26,078 bases of DNA, taken from the NCBI GenBank assembly GCA_900543455.1, contig UQRR01000022.1:1-26078 (forward strand). Reading direction: 5' to 3'. The translations under genes and the position numbers were made by a program. The notes under the pieces are model-generated. The model did no database searches and was not told the origin of the DNA. It saw only the letters and a program-made list of their open reading frames with translations. The DNA is from an uncultured Dialister sp. (GTDB lineage Bacteria > Bacillota > Negativicutes > Veillonellales > Dialisteraceae). Below, piece after piece: positions 1-7,804 of this stretch (the stretch's first letter is position 1; each line of letters begins with the position of its first letter).

Positions 1-138
1 GTCACCCTATCCGCCCCTGCGGGGCACCTTCCCCTAGAGGGGAAGGCTGCGATACGAGAATACCATCTTCTAAAAAAAGGCGGCGAAGCCGCCACGAGAG
101 CCCTGAACCCTGAACCCTGAACCAAATGAAAGCAAAGT
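1..138. repeat. Intergenic repeat mosaic left of the cbiC terminator
   Basis: No gene is visible here. The stretch holds a short palindrome (GCCCC/GGGGC, 13-25), a second hairpin CCTTCCCCT/AGGGGAAGG (27-46), a GGCGGC/GCCGCC hairpin (79-93) and about three copies of a CCCTGAA heptamer (101-123). The CCCCTGCGGGGCACCT module recurs near 12619-12634. The CCCTGAA unit is the reverse complement of the GTTCAGG-type heptamers seen in other gaps. This is the left-most example of the interspersed repeat family of the window. Confidence 0.75.
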
Positions 139-188
139 AAAAAGGGGCTGTGAAGAAATGAATCCTCATTTCTTCACAGCCCCTTTTT
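139..188 (-). terminator. Rho-independent terminator after cbiC
   Basis: A perfect 23-bp inverted repeat (arms 139-161 and 166-188) with a 4-nt loop lies 17 nt past the cbiC stop. On the minus strand the GC-rich stem core GGGGCTGTGAAG is followed by a T tract. The arms also end in A/T runs on the other strand, so it could work in both directions. It marks the end of the cobalamin operon. Confidence 0.9.
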
Positions 189-205
189 CGTGCTTTTGAC
201 GAGTT

Positions 206-868
206 CTATTTCTTACCTTCGACAAAGAGCATGTTATTGTTGCGCTTTACGAGATTGTACATCAGCGCATTGACGCAGGAAGCGACGATGGAGCTGCCGC
301 CCTTGGTGCCGCGGACGGTGATGAAGGGGCAGGGCGCACGTCGGACAAGCTGCTCTTTCGAGTCAGCGGCGCCGACAAAGCCGACGGGGATACCGATAAT
401 GAGTGCCGGCTTGATACCGTCTTCTTCGACCATACGGATGGCTTCGTAGAGAGCGGTCGGAGCGTTTCCGACGGCGATGATAGAGCCATTGAGGTCGGTG
501 CCGAAGGAGTTCATCGCTGCCATGGAGCGGGCGATGCCTTTCTCCTTGGCGATGGCTGCGATTTCCGGATCGGATACGCGGCAGAATACCTCACTGCCGA
601 GGGCATGCAGGGCATTCTTATTGATCCCTGCTTTGACCATATTCACATCGGTATAGATGTTGCAGCCCTTGGCGAGCGCTTCGATACCGGCAGCGACAGC
701 GCCTTTGCTGGTCTGGATGAGATGCCCGTAGTCTACGTCGCCGGAGGCGTGAATCATACGGGAATAGACCGTCACTTCTTCCGGTGTGAGGTCGATGTCC
801 ATGATGAATGGATTGATGAGATCCATACTTTTATCTTCGATGGCCTTAGGGCTTTTGATGAAATCCAT
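206..868 (-). CDS. cbiC: Cobalt-precorrin-8 methylmutase (CbiC/CobH family)
   Basis: Predicted to move the methyl group from C11 to C12 of cobalt-precorrin-8, giving cobyrinate, a late step of corrin ring synthesis in the cytoplasm. The 220-residue length fits the family. The segment RMIHASGDVDY (residues 37-47) carries the histidine (His40) that matches the catalytic histidine of CobH, and the following KGxxAxxxG and DVxMVxAGI segments are also typical. The start at 868 is supported by GGAGGA about 5 nt upstream. The gene overlaps the 3' end of cbiJ by 23 nt, which suggests translational coupling. It is the last gene of the operon, just before a strong terminator. Confidence 0.95.
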   Translation of the reverse strand: MDFIKSPKAIEDKSMDLINPFIMDIDLTPEEVTVYSRMIHASGDVDYGHLIQTSKGAVAAGIEALAKGCNIYTDVNMVKAGINKNALHALGSEVFCRVSDPEIAAIAKEKGIARSMAAMNSFGTDLNGSIIAVGNAPTALYEAIRMVEEDGIKPALIIGIPVGFVGAADSKEQLVRRAPCPFITVRGTKGGSSIVASCVNALMYNLVKRNNNMLFVEGKK

Positions 869-1655
869 AGTGTTCCTCCATATAGCTGAGGACGCCTTCT
901 ACGGTCGAGAAGACCACAGCGCCGTCCAGCTTTGCTTTCGGTTTATCGATGACGATGACGGAAATACCGGCGTCCATCGCGGCTTTGAGCTTTGTATCGC
1001 TGCCGCCGATGAGGCCGCTGTTCTTGGTAACCATCACATCGGCGTGATAGTCATGAATCATGGCAAGATTCATTTCATAGGAGAAGGGTCCCTGCAGGGC
1101 GAGGATGTACTTCGCCCTCATGCCGAGGTCTTCGCACATTTTGATGACATTCGACGTTGGGAGCACGCGCGCCCAGATTTCCTTGCCTTCCAGCGCTTTC
1201 GCCTCTACGAAGGTGGCAAGCGTCTTGGAGCCGGTCGTCAAAAGGATGCTCTTTCCGAGCTTGCCGGCCAGATCCGCCGCTTCGAATTCATCTTTTGCGT
1301 GATAGAGCTTGTCATAGTCAGGGAGCGGGATCTCCGCGCGCTCATAGCGGACGTAGTCGATCCCTGCCTTGGTACAGGCCGCGCGGGCCGTCTCAGAAAC
1401 GATCGCCGCATAGGGATGGCTCGCATCGAGGATGAGCGAGATGCCTTTTTCGGCGATGACACGGAGCATGTCTTCTTCCCGGAAGCGCCCCACTTCGATG
1501 TCGAGCCCTTTATGTGCGGCGAGCACTTTACCGTACTGGCTGACAACGGTCATGAGGATCTCACGGCGCTCCCCTTCCGGCTTGGACTGTTCTCGGTCTG
1601 CGAGTGCAGCGCCGATTTCCCGACCATCCTGTGTTCCGGAAATGATCCAGATCAT
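846..1655 (-). CDS. cbiJ: Cobalt-precorrin-6A reductase (CbiJ/CobK family)
   Basis: Predicted NAD(P)H-dependent reductase that reduces the macrocycle of cobalt-precorrin-6A to 6B. The N-terminus MIWIISGTQDGREIG has the GTxDG nucleotide-binding start of the family. A central SHPYA segment and the C-terminal VTKNSGLIGGSDTK segment, both usual in CbiJ/CobK, are present. The length of 269 residues is slightly above the usual 250 or so. Its ATG overlaps the cbiH stop in an ATGA arrangement (1652-1655), and its own 3' end overlaps cbiC by 23 nt, so it sits in a tightly coupled block. Confidence 0.93.
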   Translation of the reverse strand: MIWIISGTQDGREIGAALADREQSKPEGERREILMTVVSQYGKVLAAHKGLDIEVGRFREEDMLRVIAEKGISLILDASHPYAAIVSETARAACTKAGIDYVRYERAEIPLPDYDKLYHAKDEFEAADLAGKLGKSILLTTGSKTLATFVEAKALEGKEIWARVLPTSNVIKMCEDLGMRAKYILALQGPFSYEMNLAMIHDYHADVMVTKNSGLIGGSDTKLKAAMDAGISVIVIDKPKAKLDGAVVFSTVEGVLSYMEEHYGFHQKP

Positions 1656-2476
1656 GCTTTATATCCTCTTGGTGTGATCATTTTGCCGTCAGCGACGAAG
1701 GTGGTGCTCTTGCCGATGATGACGGTGGACTGCATGTCGACATGTTCTTCCGGCAGTTTTTCCAGTGTGGAAATCGTCCAGTTCATGCCCGGACGTCCTG
1801 CTTTTCTGACGATGCCTACCGGTGTTTCCGGCTTTCTGTACTGGAGGACGATGTCGCGGATCTCATCGAGGTAGGTCGCGCGGCCGCGGCTCTTTGGATT
1901 GTAGATGGCGATGACGAAGTCCCCTTCAGCGGCGAGCTTCGCTCTGTTTTTGATCTGTTCCCATGGGGTCATGAGGTCAGAGAGACTGATGACAGCATAG
2001 TCATGCATGAGCGGGGCACCGAGCGCGGCAGCAGACGTATTTGCTGCGGTAAGTCCCGGGATGACCTCGCACTCTGGACGTGATTCTTTCGGCAGCTTCT
2101 GGATGAGCTCGAGCACAAGGCCGGCCATGCCATAGACACCCGGATCACCGGAGGAAATCACGGCCACCTGATGACCTTCTGCCGCCAGATCGACGGCCTT
2201 CTGGCAACGGTCGACTTCCTGGCGCATGCCATTTCCGACGACTTCTTTATCTTTAATGAGGTCTTTCACGAGAGCAATGTATGTGTTATAGCCCACGATG
2301 ATATCGGAAGCTTCCATGGCCTTGATGGCCTTCGGGGTCATTTCTTCTTCATGGCCCGGTCCAATGCCGATGACCCGGATAGTCCCAGGGCGATCGCCAC
2401 CGTGGCACTGACAAACTTCGTTTTCGGCAGAAGCGTTTTTCCCTTCATTGATTCCATTAACGCTGCTGATTGACAT
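1652..2476 (-). CDS. cbiH: Cobalt-precorrin-3B C17-methyltransferase (CbiH/CobJ family)
   Basis: SAM-dependent tetrapyrrole methylase predicted to methylate C17 and drive ring contraction. The core begins at RVIGIGPGHEEEMTP (about residues 34-48), and the family motifs GYNTYI, SSGDPGVYGMAG and IPGLTAANTSAAALGAPL follow. The first 33 residues are an extension without family similarity, containing a Cys-x-Cys-His cluster. This extension is read from DNA that also encodes the end of CbiG in another frame. An AGGAG 10 nt upstream of the ATG at 2476 supports this start. I see no later ATG or GTG before the core. The gene overlaps cbiG by 139 nt and cbiJ by 4 nt. Confidence 0.93.
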   Translation of the reverse strand: MSISSVNGINEGKNASAENEVCQCHGGDRPGTIRVIGIGPGHEEEMTPKAIKAMEASDIIVGYNTYIALVKDLIKDKEVVGNGMRQEVDRCQKAVDLAAEGHQVAVISSGDPGVYGMAGLVLELIQKLPKESRPECEVIPGLTAANTSAAALGAPLMHDYAVISLSDLMTPWEQIKNRAKLAAEGDFVIAIYNPKSRGRATYLDEIRDIVLQYRKPETPVGIVRKAGRPGMNWTISTLEKLPEEHVDMQSTVIIGKSTTFVADGKMITPRGYKA

Positions 2477-3432
2477 ACGTTTCCCACTCCTATCGTTTTC
2501 TCTACAAATTTTGAACTTTCTAAATGATACTCTTCCGCGATTTTTCTAAGCTCCTCTGCCTTGTAAAAATGGATCGGAAGATGCATGAAACTGGCAAAAT
2601 CAAGCAAACCTTTTTCATCCGCTTTCGCATCGACACTCGCAAGCGATGCTACCTGGTAGGGATAAGCCCCTGCCTGAGCCAGTGCTGCGGTGAATGCGCT
2701 CTGCACCAGCTCTTCGGAGGTGCCGCGCTTGCATCCGATGCCGACGAAAAGATTTTTCGGACGAAGGCAGACGAAAGGCTTCTTCACACTGACTGTTTTT
2801 TCCGTAATGATAGCGCATGCGTCAAACGCATTGGCATCCAGACGGTCTAAGGGCTCCGTGCGGATCCCTTTCTCTTTGAGGCGCGTCGCGATGGATGCGC
2901 TCCCTTCGACTGTCTCATCCAGAAACCAGCAGAATGTGCGCCCTGCCGCGATGACAGTATTCACAGGTTTCAAGGCAGCAAGCGGCTCGACGCGCATCAT
3001 CAGCTCGCGGGCGATATCATCCGGCGCACGGCGGTCATGGACATCGGTCGCCGTCGTGATGACAGGATCGGCGCCCACCGCCGCTGAGACTTCTCTTGCC
3101 CAGGCATTCGCCCCGCCGAGGTGTCCGGAGAGCAGGGAAACGCAATGTTTCCCGCACTCATCCATGACGAGCACCGCCGGATCAGACGCCTTGCTCACCA
3201 CATGCGGCGCGATGGCGCGAACCGCGATGCCGGACGCCATGATGAAAAGGATCCCATCATAGCAGGAGAAGATATCCGCCGTGAGTGCGAGCGTGCGGGT
3301 GAAATACACCGCTTCTTCGCCGCTCGCACTGCCCTTTCTTTCATACAGGATTCCCTCGCCGGAAATGCCCGCCTTCACGCGCGCCCCCAGCTGGGCTCCT
3401 TCTTTGGATACAGAAATAATAGCGTACTTCAT
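2338..3432 (-). CDS. cbiG: Cobalt-precorrin-5A hydrolase (CbiG)
   Basis: Predicted to open the delta-lactone of cobalt-precorrin-5A and release acetaldehyde in the anaerobic cobalamin pathway. Visible family segments are ILFIMASGIAVRAIAPHV, VLVMDECGKHCVSLLSGHLG followed by GAN, the central LFVGIGCKRGT start of the C-terminal domain, and the closing GVGNVCQSAALM and TKFVSATVAIALG. I place the start at the ATG at 3432 (MKYAIISVSKEG), which has GGAG about 8 nt upstream. The frame is open 12 codons further, into repeat DNA, but without support. The last 139 nt also encode the start of CbiH. A 307-nt repeat-filled gap separates it from cbiF. Confidence 0.93.
   Translation of the reverse strand: MKYAIISVSKEGAQLGARVKAGISGEGILYERKGSASGEEAVYFTRTLALTADIFSCYDGILFIMASGIAVRAIAPHVVSKASDPAVLVMDECGKHCVSLLSGHLGGANAWAREVSAAVGADPVITTATDVHDRRAPDDIARELMMRVEPLAALKPVNTVIAAGRTFCWFLDETVEGSASIATRLKEKGIRTEPLDRLDANAFDACAIITEKTVSVKKPFVCLRPKNLFVGIGCKRGTSEELVQSAFTAALAQAGAYPYQVASLASVDAKADEKGLLDFASFMHLPIHFYKAEELRKIAEEYHLESSKFVEKTIGVGNVCQSAALMESMKGKTLLPKTKFVSATVAIALGLSGSSALDRAMKKK
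2487..2491 (-). promoter_or_regulatory. Shine-Dalgarno of cbiH inside cbiG
   Basis: AGGAG sits 10 nt ahead of the cbiH ATG, within cbiG codons for the conserved IGVGNVC segment. It decides the cbiH start and implies internal initiation or reinitiation on the cbiG message. Confidence 0.65.
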
Positions 3433-3739
3433 ATGATACTCTCCAGGGGATAAGGGTTCAAGGTTCAAGGTTCAGGGTTCAGGGTTCAGGGTTAGCCCCT
3501 GAGGCGGCTCGCCCCTTGATTACGTTTGAAAGCCTCGATTGAATGAGAAATTAGAAATGAGAAATGCGAAATGGTGGTGCCATGAGCTGGCATTCCAGTC
3601 ACTAGTCACCAGTCACTTGAGACTCCTAATCCCTAGCCACTAATCCCTAGTCACCAGAAGACTCTAATCCCTAGGGAAACGCTGATTTTCACAAAGTCTC
3701 ATCCCAATACCCTAAAATCGCCTTATTTCCCCGCCATCC
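3433..3739. repeat. Repeat mosaic between cbiF and cbiG
   Basis: No gene is seen in these 307 bases. From left to right there is a GTTCAAG/GTTCAGG heptamer array (about 3454-3493), a TAGCCCC...GGCGGCTCGCCCCTTGATTA linker (about 3493-3522), GAAATTA/GAAATGA-type heptamers (about 3540-3573), a GGTGGTGCCATG...CATTCC variant of the hairpin module, AGTCACT heptamers (about 3597-3617) and three TAATCCCTAG units (3628-3674). The GGAAACGCTGATTTTCACAAA segment resembles one inside the 6891-7132 element. Three unrelated 7-nt repeat types occur here side by side. The insertion splits the cbi genes into two blocks. Confidence 0.8.
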
Positions 3740-4516
3740 TTACTCCCCATCCGTTCCTTTGCGGAACATGGTGGTGAACTTGCTGTCGTAAAGCTTGGAG
3801 AGCTCATAGTCGGTATCGAGGACCTTGCCGACCACGATCATGGCCTGACGGACGACGCCTGCCTGATGGAGAATATCGGCGATGGTATCGATGGTACCTC
3901 GGAAAATACGCTGGTCAGGCCAGGTCGCTCTGGCTACGATAGCGACCGGAGTATCTCCCGGATAACCGCCCTCTTTCAGTGTCGCCATGACCTGATCGAT
4001 CGCCTGGACAGAGAGGAAAATGCACATGGTCGCCTGATGCTGGGCAAGAAGCGCGAGCTTTTCCTTCGGCGGAACCGGTGTGCGGCCCTCCATACGAGTG
4101 ATGATGACGGTCTGAGAAATGCTCGGCAGGGTATATTCCTGTTTCAGTGCAGCTGCTGTCGCAAGGAAGGAGCTGACGCCAGGGATGACAGAAAACTGAT
4201 CTTCCTTGATTCCTGCTGCGCGCAGACCATCCATCTGTTCCTGGATCGCACCGTAAATCGCCGGATCGCCGGTGTGTACGCGAGCGACCATCTTGCCTGC
4301 TCTGAGGGCTTCGATTTCCACCTTCAGCACTTCATCCAGATTCATGGTCGCACTGTTGTAGACTTCGGCATCTTTTCTGCCGTACTTCAGGATTTCCGGA
4401 TTTACCAGAGAGCCGGCATAGATGATGACGTCTGCTTCTGCAATAAGTCGCTGGCCTTTCACGGTAATAAGCTCAGGATCTCCAGGTCCTGCGCCAATGA
4501 AATACAATTTTCCCAT
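3740..4516 (-). CDS. cbiF: Cobalt-precorrin-4 C11-methyltransferase (CbiF/CobM family)
   Basis: SAM-dependent tetrapyrrole methylase predicted to methylate C11 of cobalt-precorrin-4. The N-terminus MGKLYFIGAGPGDPELITVKG is the classic start of the family. VHTGDPAIYGAIQEQM, VIPGVSSFLATAAAL and the VQAIDQVMATL region are as expected for CbiF. Its 258 residues match the usual length. GGAGG lies 9 nt ahead of the ATG. The cbiT stop is 13 nt upstream, so the two are probably co-transcribed. Downstream lies the 307-nt repeat region before cbiG. Confidence 0.95.
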   Translation of the reverse strand: MGKLYFIGAGPGDPELITVKGQRLIAEADVIIYAGSLVNPEILKYGRKDAEVYNSATMNLDEVLKVEIEALRAGKMVARVHTGDPAIYGAIQEQMDGLRAAGIKEDQFSVIPGVSSFLATAAALKQEYTLPSISQTVIITRMEGRTPVPPKEKLALLAQHQATMCIFLSVQAIDQVMATLKEGGYPGDTPVAIVARATWPDQRIFRGTIDTIADILHQAGVVRQAMIVVGKVLDTDYELSKLYDSKFTTMFRKGTDGE

Positions 4517-4529
4517 AATAACTTCCTCC

Positions 4530-5099
4530 TCAATGTTTGATTGCTGTAAATATGAAAATGGGGCTCATCGGATCATAGAGATGATACCGCCCCAGTTTTC
4601 TCAGTCGATTGATCTGCATCTCGAAGCCTTCCAGCTCGAAAGGACGATCGGCGAATTCCTTCACCACTTCCCCCGTCGTTTCCACGGTGACAGCGGTGAG
4701 AATGATGCGTCCGCCCGGAGCGAGCAGCGCTTCACATCGATCCAGGATCTCATGCATATTTCCGGAAGAGCCACCGATGATGATCACATCCATCTTCGGC
4801 AGACCTTCCATCGCCTCCGGCGCCGTGCCGGCTATGGTATGGATATTCCGGCAGCCGAACTTTTCCGCATTTTTCCGGATCAGCTCGATCCCCTCCGGAT
4901 TTCTTTCTATCGAATACACAGCCCCCTTGGGGCAGCAGAGCGCTGCCTCGATGGATAGAGAGCCTGTGCCTGCACCGATGTCAGCCACCGTATCGCTCGG
5001 CTGAATGGCGGCCTTCACCATGACCATCGCACGGATCTCAGCCTTCGTCATCGGTACCTTTCCCCGAATAAACTCCTCATCTTTGATGCCAAACTGCAT
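4530..5099 (-). CDS. cbiT: Cobalt-precorrin-6B C15-methyltransferase, decarboxylating (CbiT)
   Basis: Class I SAM methyltransferase predicted to methylate C15 and decarboxylate the C12 acetate side chain. The start GIKDEEFIRGKVPMTKAEIRA is the CbiT signature, followed by SAM motif I ADIGAGTGSLSIEAA (about residues 39-53) and an acidic residue at YSIERN for the ribose. The length of 189 residues is normal for a stand-alone CbiT; in CobL of aerobic bacteria this domain is fused to CbiE. Its ATG directly follows the cbiE stop with no spacer, so translation is likely coupled. Confidence 0.95.
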   Translation of the reverse strand: MQFGIKDEEFIRGKVPMTKAEIRAMVMVKAAIQPSDTVADIGAGTGSLSIEAALCCPKGAVYSIERNPEGIELIRKNAEKFGCRNIHTIAGTAPEAMEGLPKMDVIIIGGSSGNMHEILDRCEALLAPGGRIILTAVTVETTGEVVKEFADRPFELEGFEMQINRLRKLGRYHLYDPMSPIFIFTAIKH

Positions 5100-5726
5100 T
5101 TATCCCATCACCACCATGACTGATTCACCATAGCCTTCCAGATGCGACAATTCCTCAAGAGTCGAATCTGAAAGATGCTGATTCTCATATGAAATATGCT
5201 CGGCCGCCGCAGCGCGCGTCTCCTTCGGCCAGCCCTTTTCCATCAGGTATCTCGCGATATAGGCCGGATTGTGCTCATGATCCGTCAGAAAGGCGAGCTT
5301 TCGTCCGGGCATATATGACGTATCCTTCTCTTCCGGCACACGGCCATGGAAAGACAGCCACAGCGCCCCCTGCCATGGTTCTTTGACAAGAGCGAAGCAG
5401 GCCTGCACCGAAGAAATCCCCGGGATCACCTCGATCGGATGCGCCGGAAATCGCTTCTTGAGCCACGGGAGCAGGCTGTAATAGCCCGGATCCCCGCTCA
5501 CCATGACGACGACATCATCCTTCTTAAGCGCCTCCTCCAGCCAGTCTGCGAGCAGAGAGAGCTTGCCTGTCACCGGATATGTTTCCTGAGAAGGCTTCGC
5601 ATAGTCAGAAAGCGCTCGGCGACCGCCCACGAGGTAGCGCGCCCCCTCGATGGCTTTCTGCGCCTTCGGCAGGATATAGTCCGGATCTCCCGGCCCGATC
5701 CCCGCTACGATCAATGTATGCTCCAT
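5100..5726 (-). CDS. cbiE: Cobalt-precorrin-7 C5-methyltransferase (CbiE)
   Basis: SAM-dependent tetrapyrrole methylase predicted to methylate C5. VAGIGPGDPDYILPKA at the N-terminus, VVMVSGDPGYYSLLPWL and VIPGISSVQACFA are the family motifs. It has 208 residues, typical for CbiE alone. The start at 5726 has GGAGGA upstream and overlaps the cbiD 3' end by 16 nt. The stop abuts the cbiT ATG. Its order next to cbiT is the usual one and reflects the CobL-type partnership. Confidence 0.95.
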   Translation of the reverse strand: MEHTLIVAGIGPGDPDYILPKAQKAIEGARYLVGGRRALSDYAKPSQETYPVTGKLSLLADWLEEALKKDDVVVMVSGDPGYYSLLPWLKKRFPAHPIEVIPGISSVQACFALVKEPWQGALWLSFHGRVPEEKDTSYMPGRKLAFLTDHEHNPAYIARYLMEKGWPKETRAAAAEHISYENQHLSDSTLEELSHLEGYGESVMVVMG

Positions 5727-6826
5727 TGTTCCTCCTCCAGAATCTCCTTCGCATGGCTGCTGACTGCCTGCACCGTACCATCCATCGCCGCGAAAATCAC
5801 GCCGACTCTGGCCTTACCGAAGATATAGCGCTCCGAGCGCACCTGCGCCCGCTCCGCCATCTGCTGGTAAATCATATCCAGCCCTTCGCGATGCACGACC
5901 GCCGCCGCGCCATCTGTCGTCGTGCAGCACATGATCTCCCGCACCGTATCCGTCGATGCCCCGTTCATGGCCGCATACGCCGCCATTGTCTCCATACGCC
6001 CGTCACTGTTGCGGTTGTACGTGTGGAAGCTGCCTGACGCCACCTTGACCAGCTTTCCCATATGGCCGATGAGCAGCATCTTTTGGAAACCGCCTGCGAT
6101 ACACTGCTCCATCATGAAGCCGATGTAATTGCTCGTCTCGATGATCGCATCCGATGGAATGCCCATGATCTTCGCCGCCGTCTCACCGATACGGCCGGGA
6201 CAGAGGACCGCCGTGCGGATCCCGCTCGCATAGACCACCGGCACCTGCGGCGCCAGCGACTTCTTGTACGCCTCCTCGCTCATCGGCTTCACGATCCCCG
6301 TCGTCCCCAAGATCGAGATCCCGCCGACGATACCGAGCGAAGGATTCAGCGTCTGCTTCGCCAGCTCCTCCCCTTTCGGGATAGACACCGTCACGATACA
6401 GCCATGATCCTTACCGATGAGCTCTTCATACACATAGCGCAGCATGATCTGCGGGCCCGGGTTGATGGCGGGCCGTCCCACCTTCACCTGCAGCCCAGGC
6501 TTCGTCACCGTGCCCACGCCCTTCCCCGCGCGGAGCGTCAGACCTGGCGTATCCACCAGCTCCACCGTCACGACGATCGGCGTCCCATGCGTACAATCCA
6601 GATCATCGCCCGCATCCTTGAGACAAGTCGCGATGCCCGTCCGCCCATGCGCCTCGGCCGACTCCACCGGGATCGTGAGCTCCGTCCTCTGCGGCGAAAG
6701 GACTGTCACCTGCTTTGGAAATTCTCCTCTCATAGCCAGAATCGCTGCCTTCATCGCCCCCGTCGCCGTAGCGCCGGTGGTATGCCCTTCCCGGAGCGTC
6801 TTCGCCATCATTTCCTCTGCGTTCAT
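5711..6826 (-). CDS. cbiD: Cobalt-precorrin-5B C1-methyltransferase (CbiD)
   Basis: Predicted to methylate C1 of cobalt-precorrin-5B, a step specific to the early-cobalt (anaerobic) pathway. The N-terminal LREGHTTGATATGAMKAA carries the conserved GxTTGxxA segment. GRPAINPGPQIMLR and the LIGHMGKLVKVASG segment further along are also typical. The length of 371 residues is as expected. GGAGGAG lies just upstream of the ATG at 6826. It is the first cbi gene in the visible run. The region upstream is a repeat element, and I found no cobalamin riboswitch or clear promoter there. Confidence 0.95.
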   Translation of the reverse strand: MNAEEMMAKTLREGHTTGATATGAMKAAILAMRGEFPKQVTVLSPQRTELTIPVESAEAHGRTGIATCLKDAGDDLDCTHGTPIVVTVELVDTPGLTLRAGKGVGTVTKPGLQVKVGRPAINPGPQIMLRYVYEELIGKDHGCIVTVSIPKGEELAKQTLNPSLGIVGGISILGTTGIVKPMSEEAYKKSLAPQVPVVYASGIRTAVLCPGRIGETAAKIMGIPSDAIIETSNYIGFMMEQCIAGGFQKMLLIGHMGKLVKVASGSFHTYNRNSDGRMETMAAYAAMNGASTDTVREIMCCTTTDGAAAVVHREGLDMIYQQMAERAQVRSERYIFGKARVGVIFAAMDGTVQAVSSHAKEILEEEQWSIH

Positions 6827-6890
6827 AACTCCTCCATTTCAATGCGATTGATGGATATCCTCACAAGTCCCCATACCGCTTTTCTAAAAT

Positions 6891-7132
6891 TAGGAATGAG
6901 GAATGAGAAATTAGAAATGAAAAATGGTAGAGCGGCGCATAAAAATAATAAAGCGCCGTAAATACCAAAAAGTTGGATTCCTCTTCTGCCTTTAGGAAAA
7001 CACTGATTAACGATTTCACAAACATTTTCCCAAAGCAGAATTTTTGACCTTACCCATTTTTCATACTCCGCGGCGCTTCCTATGATTATGCGCCGCACCA
7101 CCATTCCTAACTCCTCATTCCTAATTCCTCAT
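6891..7132. repeat. Inverted, MITE-like composite repeat between yajQ and cbiD
   Basis: Both ends carry the same parts in opposite orientation. The left end has GGAATGA/GAAATTA heptamers (6892-6926), then a GCGGCGC (6932-6938)/GCGCCG (6953-6958) hairpin. The right end has GCGGCGC (7070-7076)/GCGCCGC (7090-7096), then inverted ATTCCTA/CTCATTC heptamers (7101-7132). About 110 bp of AT-rich sequence lies between and has no reading frame of note. No transposase is encoded. The element fills most of the 350-base gap 6827-7176. The rest of that gap shows only a weak hairpin near 7141-7165 after yajQ and nothing else recognisable. Confidence 0.75.
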
Positions 7133-7176
7133 TTGTTAAAGCCGTCTTCATAACGGAGGACTCTTTCGCAAGCTCA

Positions 7177-7668
7177 CTATCTATAGTTCACAAACTGCAG
7201 ATCCGCCGGAATGTCCTGCTGCTTCAGGAACTGGATGCACTCCTGCAGGCAATCCTTATCCTTGCTCGATACACGCACCTCATCCCCATTGATCTTGGCA
7301 GCGACCTTGATCTTCGAAGCCTTCACACGCTTCACGATATCCTTCGCCATATCAGAAGAGATTCCGTTCTGCAGCGAGAGTACCTGACGGACCGTCCCGC
7401 CGGCCGCCGCTTCCTTCTTCTCTTCCTTCAGATTTTTGAGGGAAATCCCGCGCTTCACGAGCTTTCCATGAATGATATCCTTCACCAGCTTCAGCTTGAA
7501 ATCATCATCGCCGATCAGCGTGATCTTATCCTCGTCAAACGTGACCGAGCTCTTACTGCCCTTGAAATCATAGCGCGTGCCGATCTCCTTGGACGCCTGA
7601 TTCACAGCATTCGCCGCTTCCTGCAGATCCGTGCGGCATACCACGTCGAATGAATAATCTTTTGCCAT
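7177..7668 (-). CDS. yajQ: YajQ-family nucleotide-binding protein
   Basis: Small cytoplasmic protein of the YajQ family (UPF0234). Family members have been reported to bind nucleotides and RNA, and in some species cyclic di-GMP. Its role here is unknown. The 163 residues from MAKDYSFDVVCRTDLQEAAN match the usual full length, and the segment AVNQASKEIGTRYDFKGSK is the strongest family signature. I chose the ATG at 7668 because AGGAGG lies 6 nt upstream. The frame continues 28 codons further but only through heptamer repeat DNA. It stands alone between lpxD and cbiD, with a candidate promoter at 7805-7834. Confidence 0.93.
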   Translation of the reverse strand: MAKDYSFDVVCRTDLQEAANAVNQASKEIGTRYDFKGSKSSVTFDEDKITLIGDDDFKLKLVKDIIHGKLVKRGISLKNLKEEKKEAAAGGTVRQVLSLQNGISSDMAKDIVKRVKASKIKVAAKINGDEVRVSSKDKDCLQECIQFLKQQDIPADLQFVNYR

Positions 7669-7684
7669 TATAGACCTCCTTGGG

Positions 7685-7760
7685 GGTTGTAGTGACTTTG
7701 TGACTAGTGACTGGGGACGAGAGACGGGGAATCGAATGAGAGCCTTCCCCAATGAGCAAT
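7685..7760. repeat. GTGACTA heptamer array upstream of yajQ
   Basis: Degenerate tandem GTGACTA/GTGACTT units (about 7689-7716) followed by GGGGACGAGAGACGGGGAATC. This is the reverse complement of the AGTCACT-type heptamers in other gaps. It lies between the candidate yajQ promoter and its ribosome binding site, so it would form part of the yajQ 5' leader. Confidence 0.65.
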
Positions 7761-7804
7761 ATATGAATACCGCTTCCTCATCCCTCTTTTTTACATACCC
7801 TATT

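Noticed and set aside
3433..3468. N-terminal extension of CbiG
   Set aside because: The extra 12 codons reach into GTTCAAG repeats; the ATG at 3432 has its own ribosome site and the usual CbiG start.
6891..7132. Insertion sequence
   Set aside because: Ends are inverted, but the interior encodes no transposase and I see no target duplication; it is called only a MITE-like repeat.
7669..7752. N-terminal extension of YajQ
   Set aside because: The extra 28 codons lie in heptamer repeats, and the ATG at 7668 has an ideal AGGAGG, giving the normal 163-residue protein.
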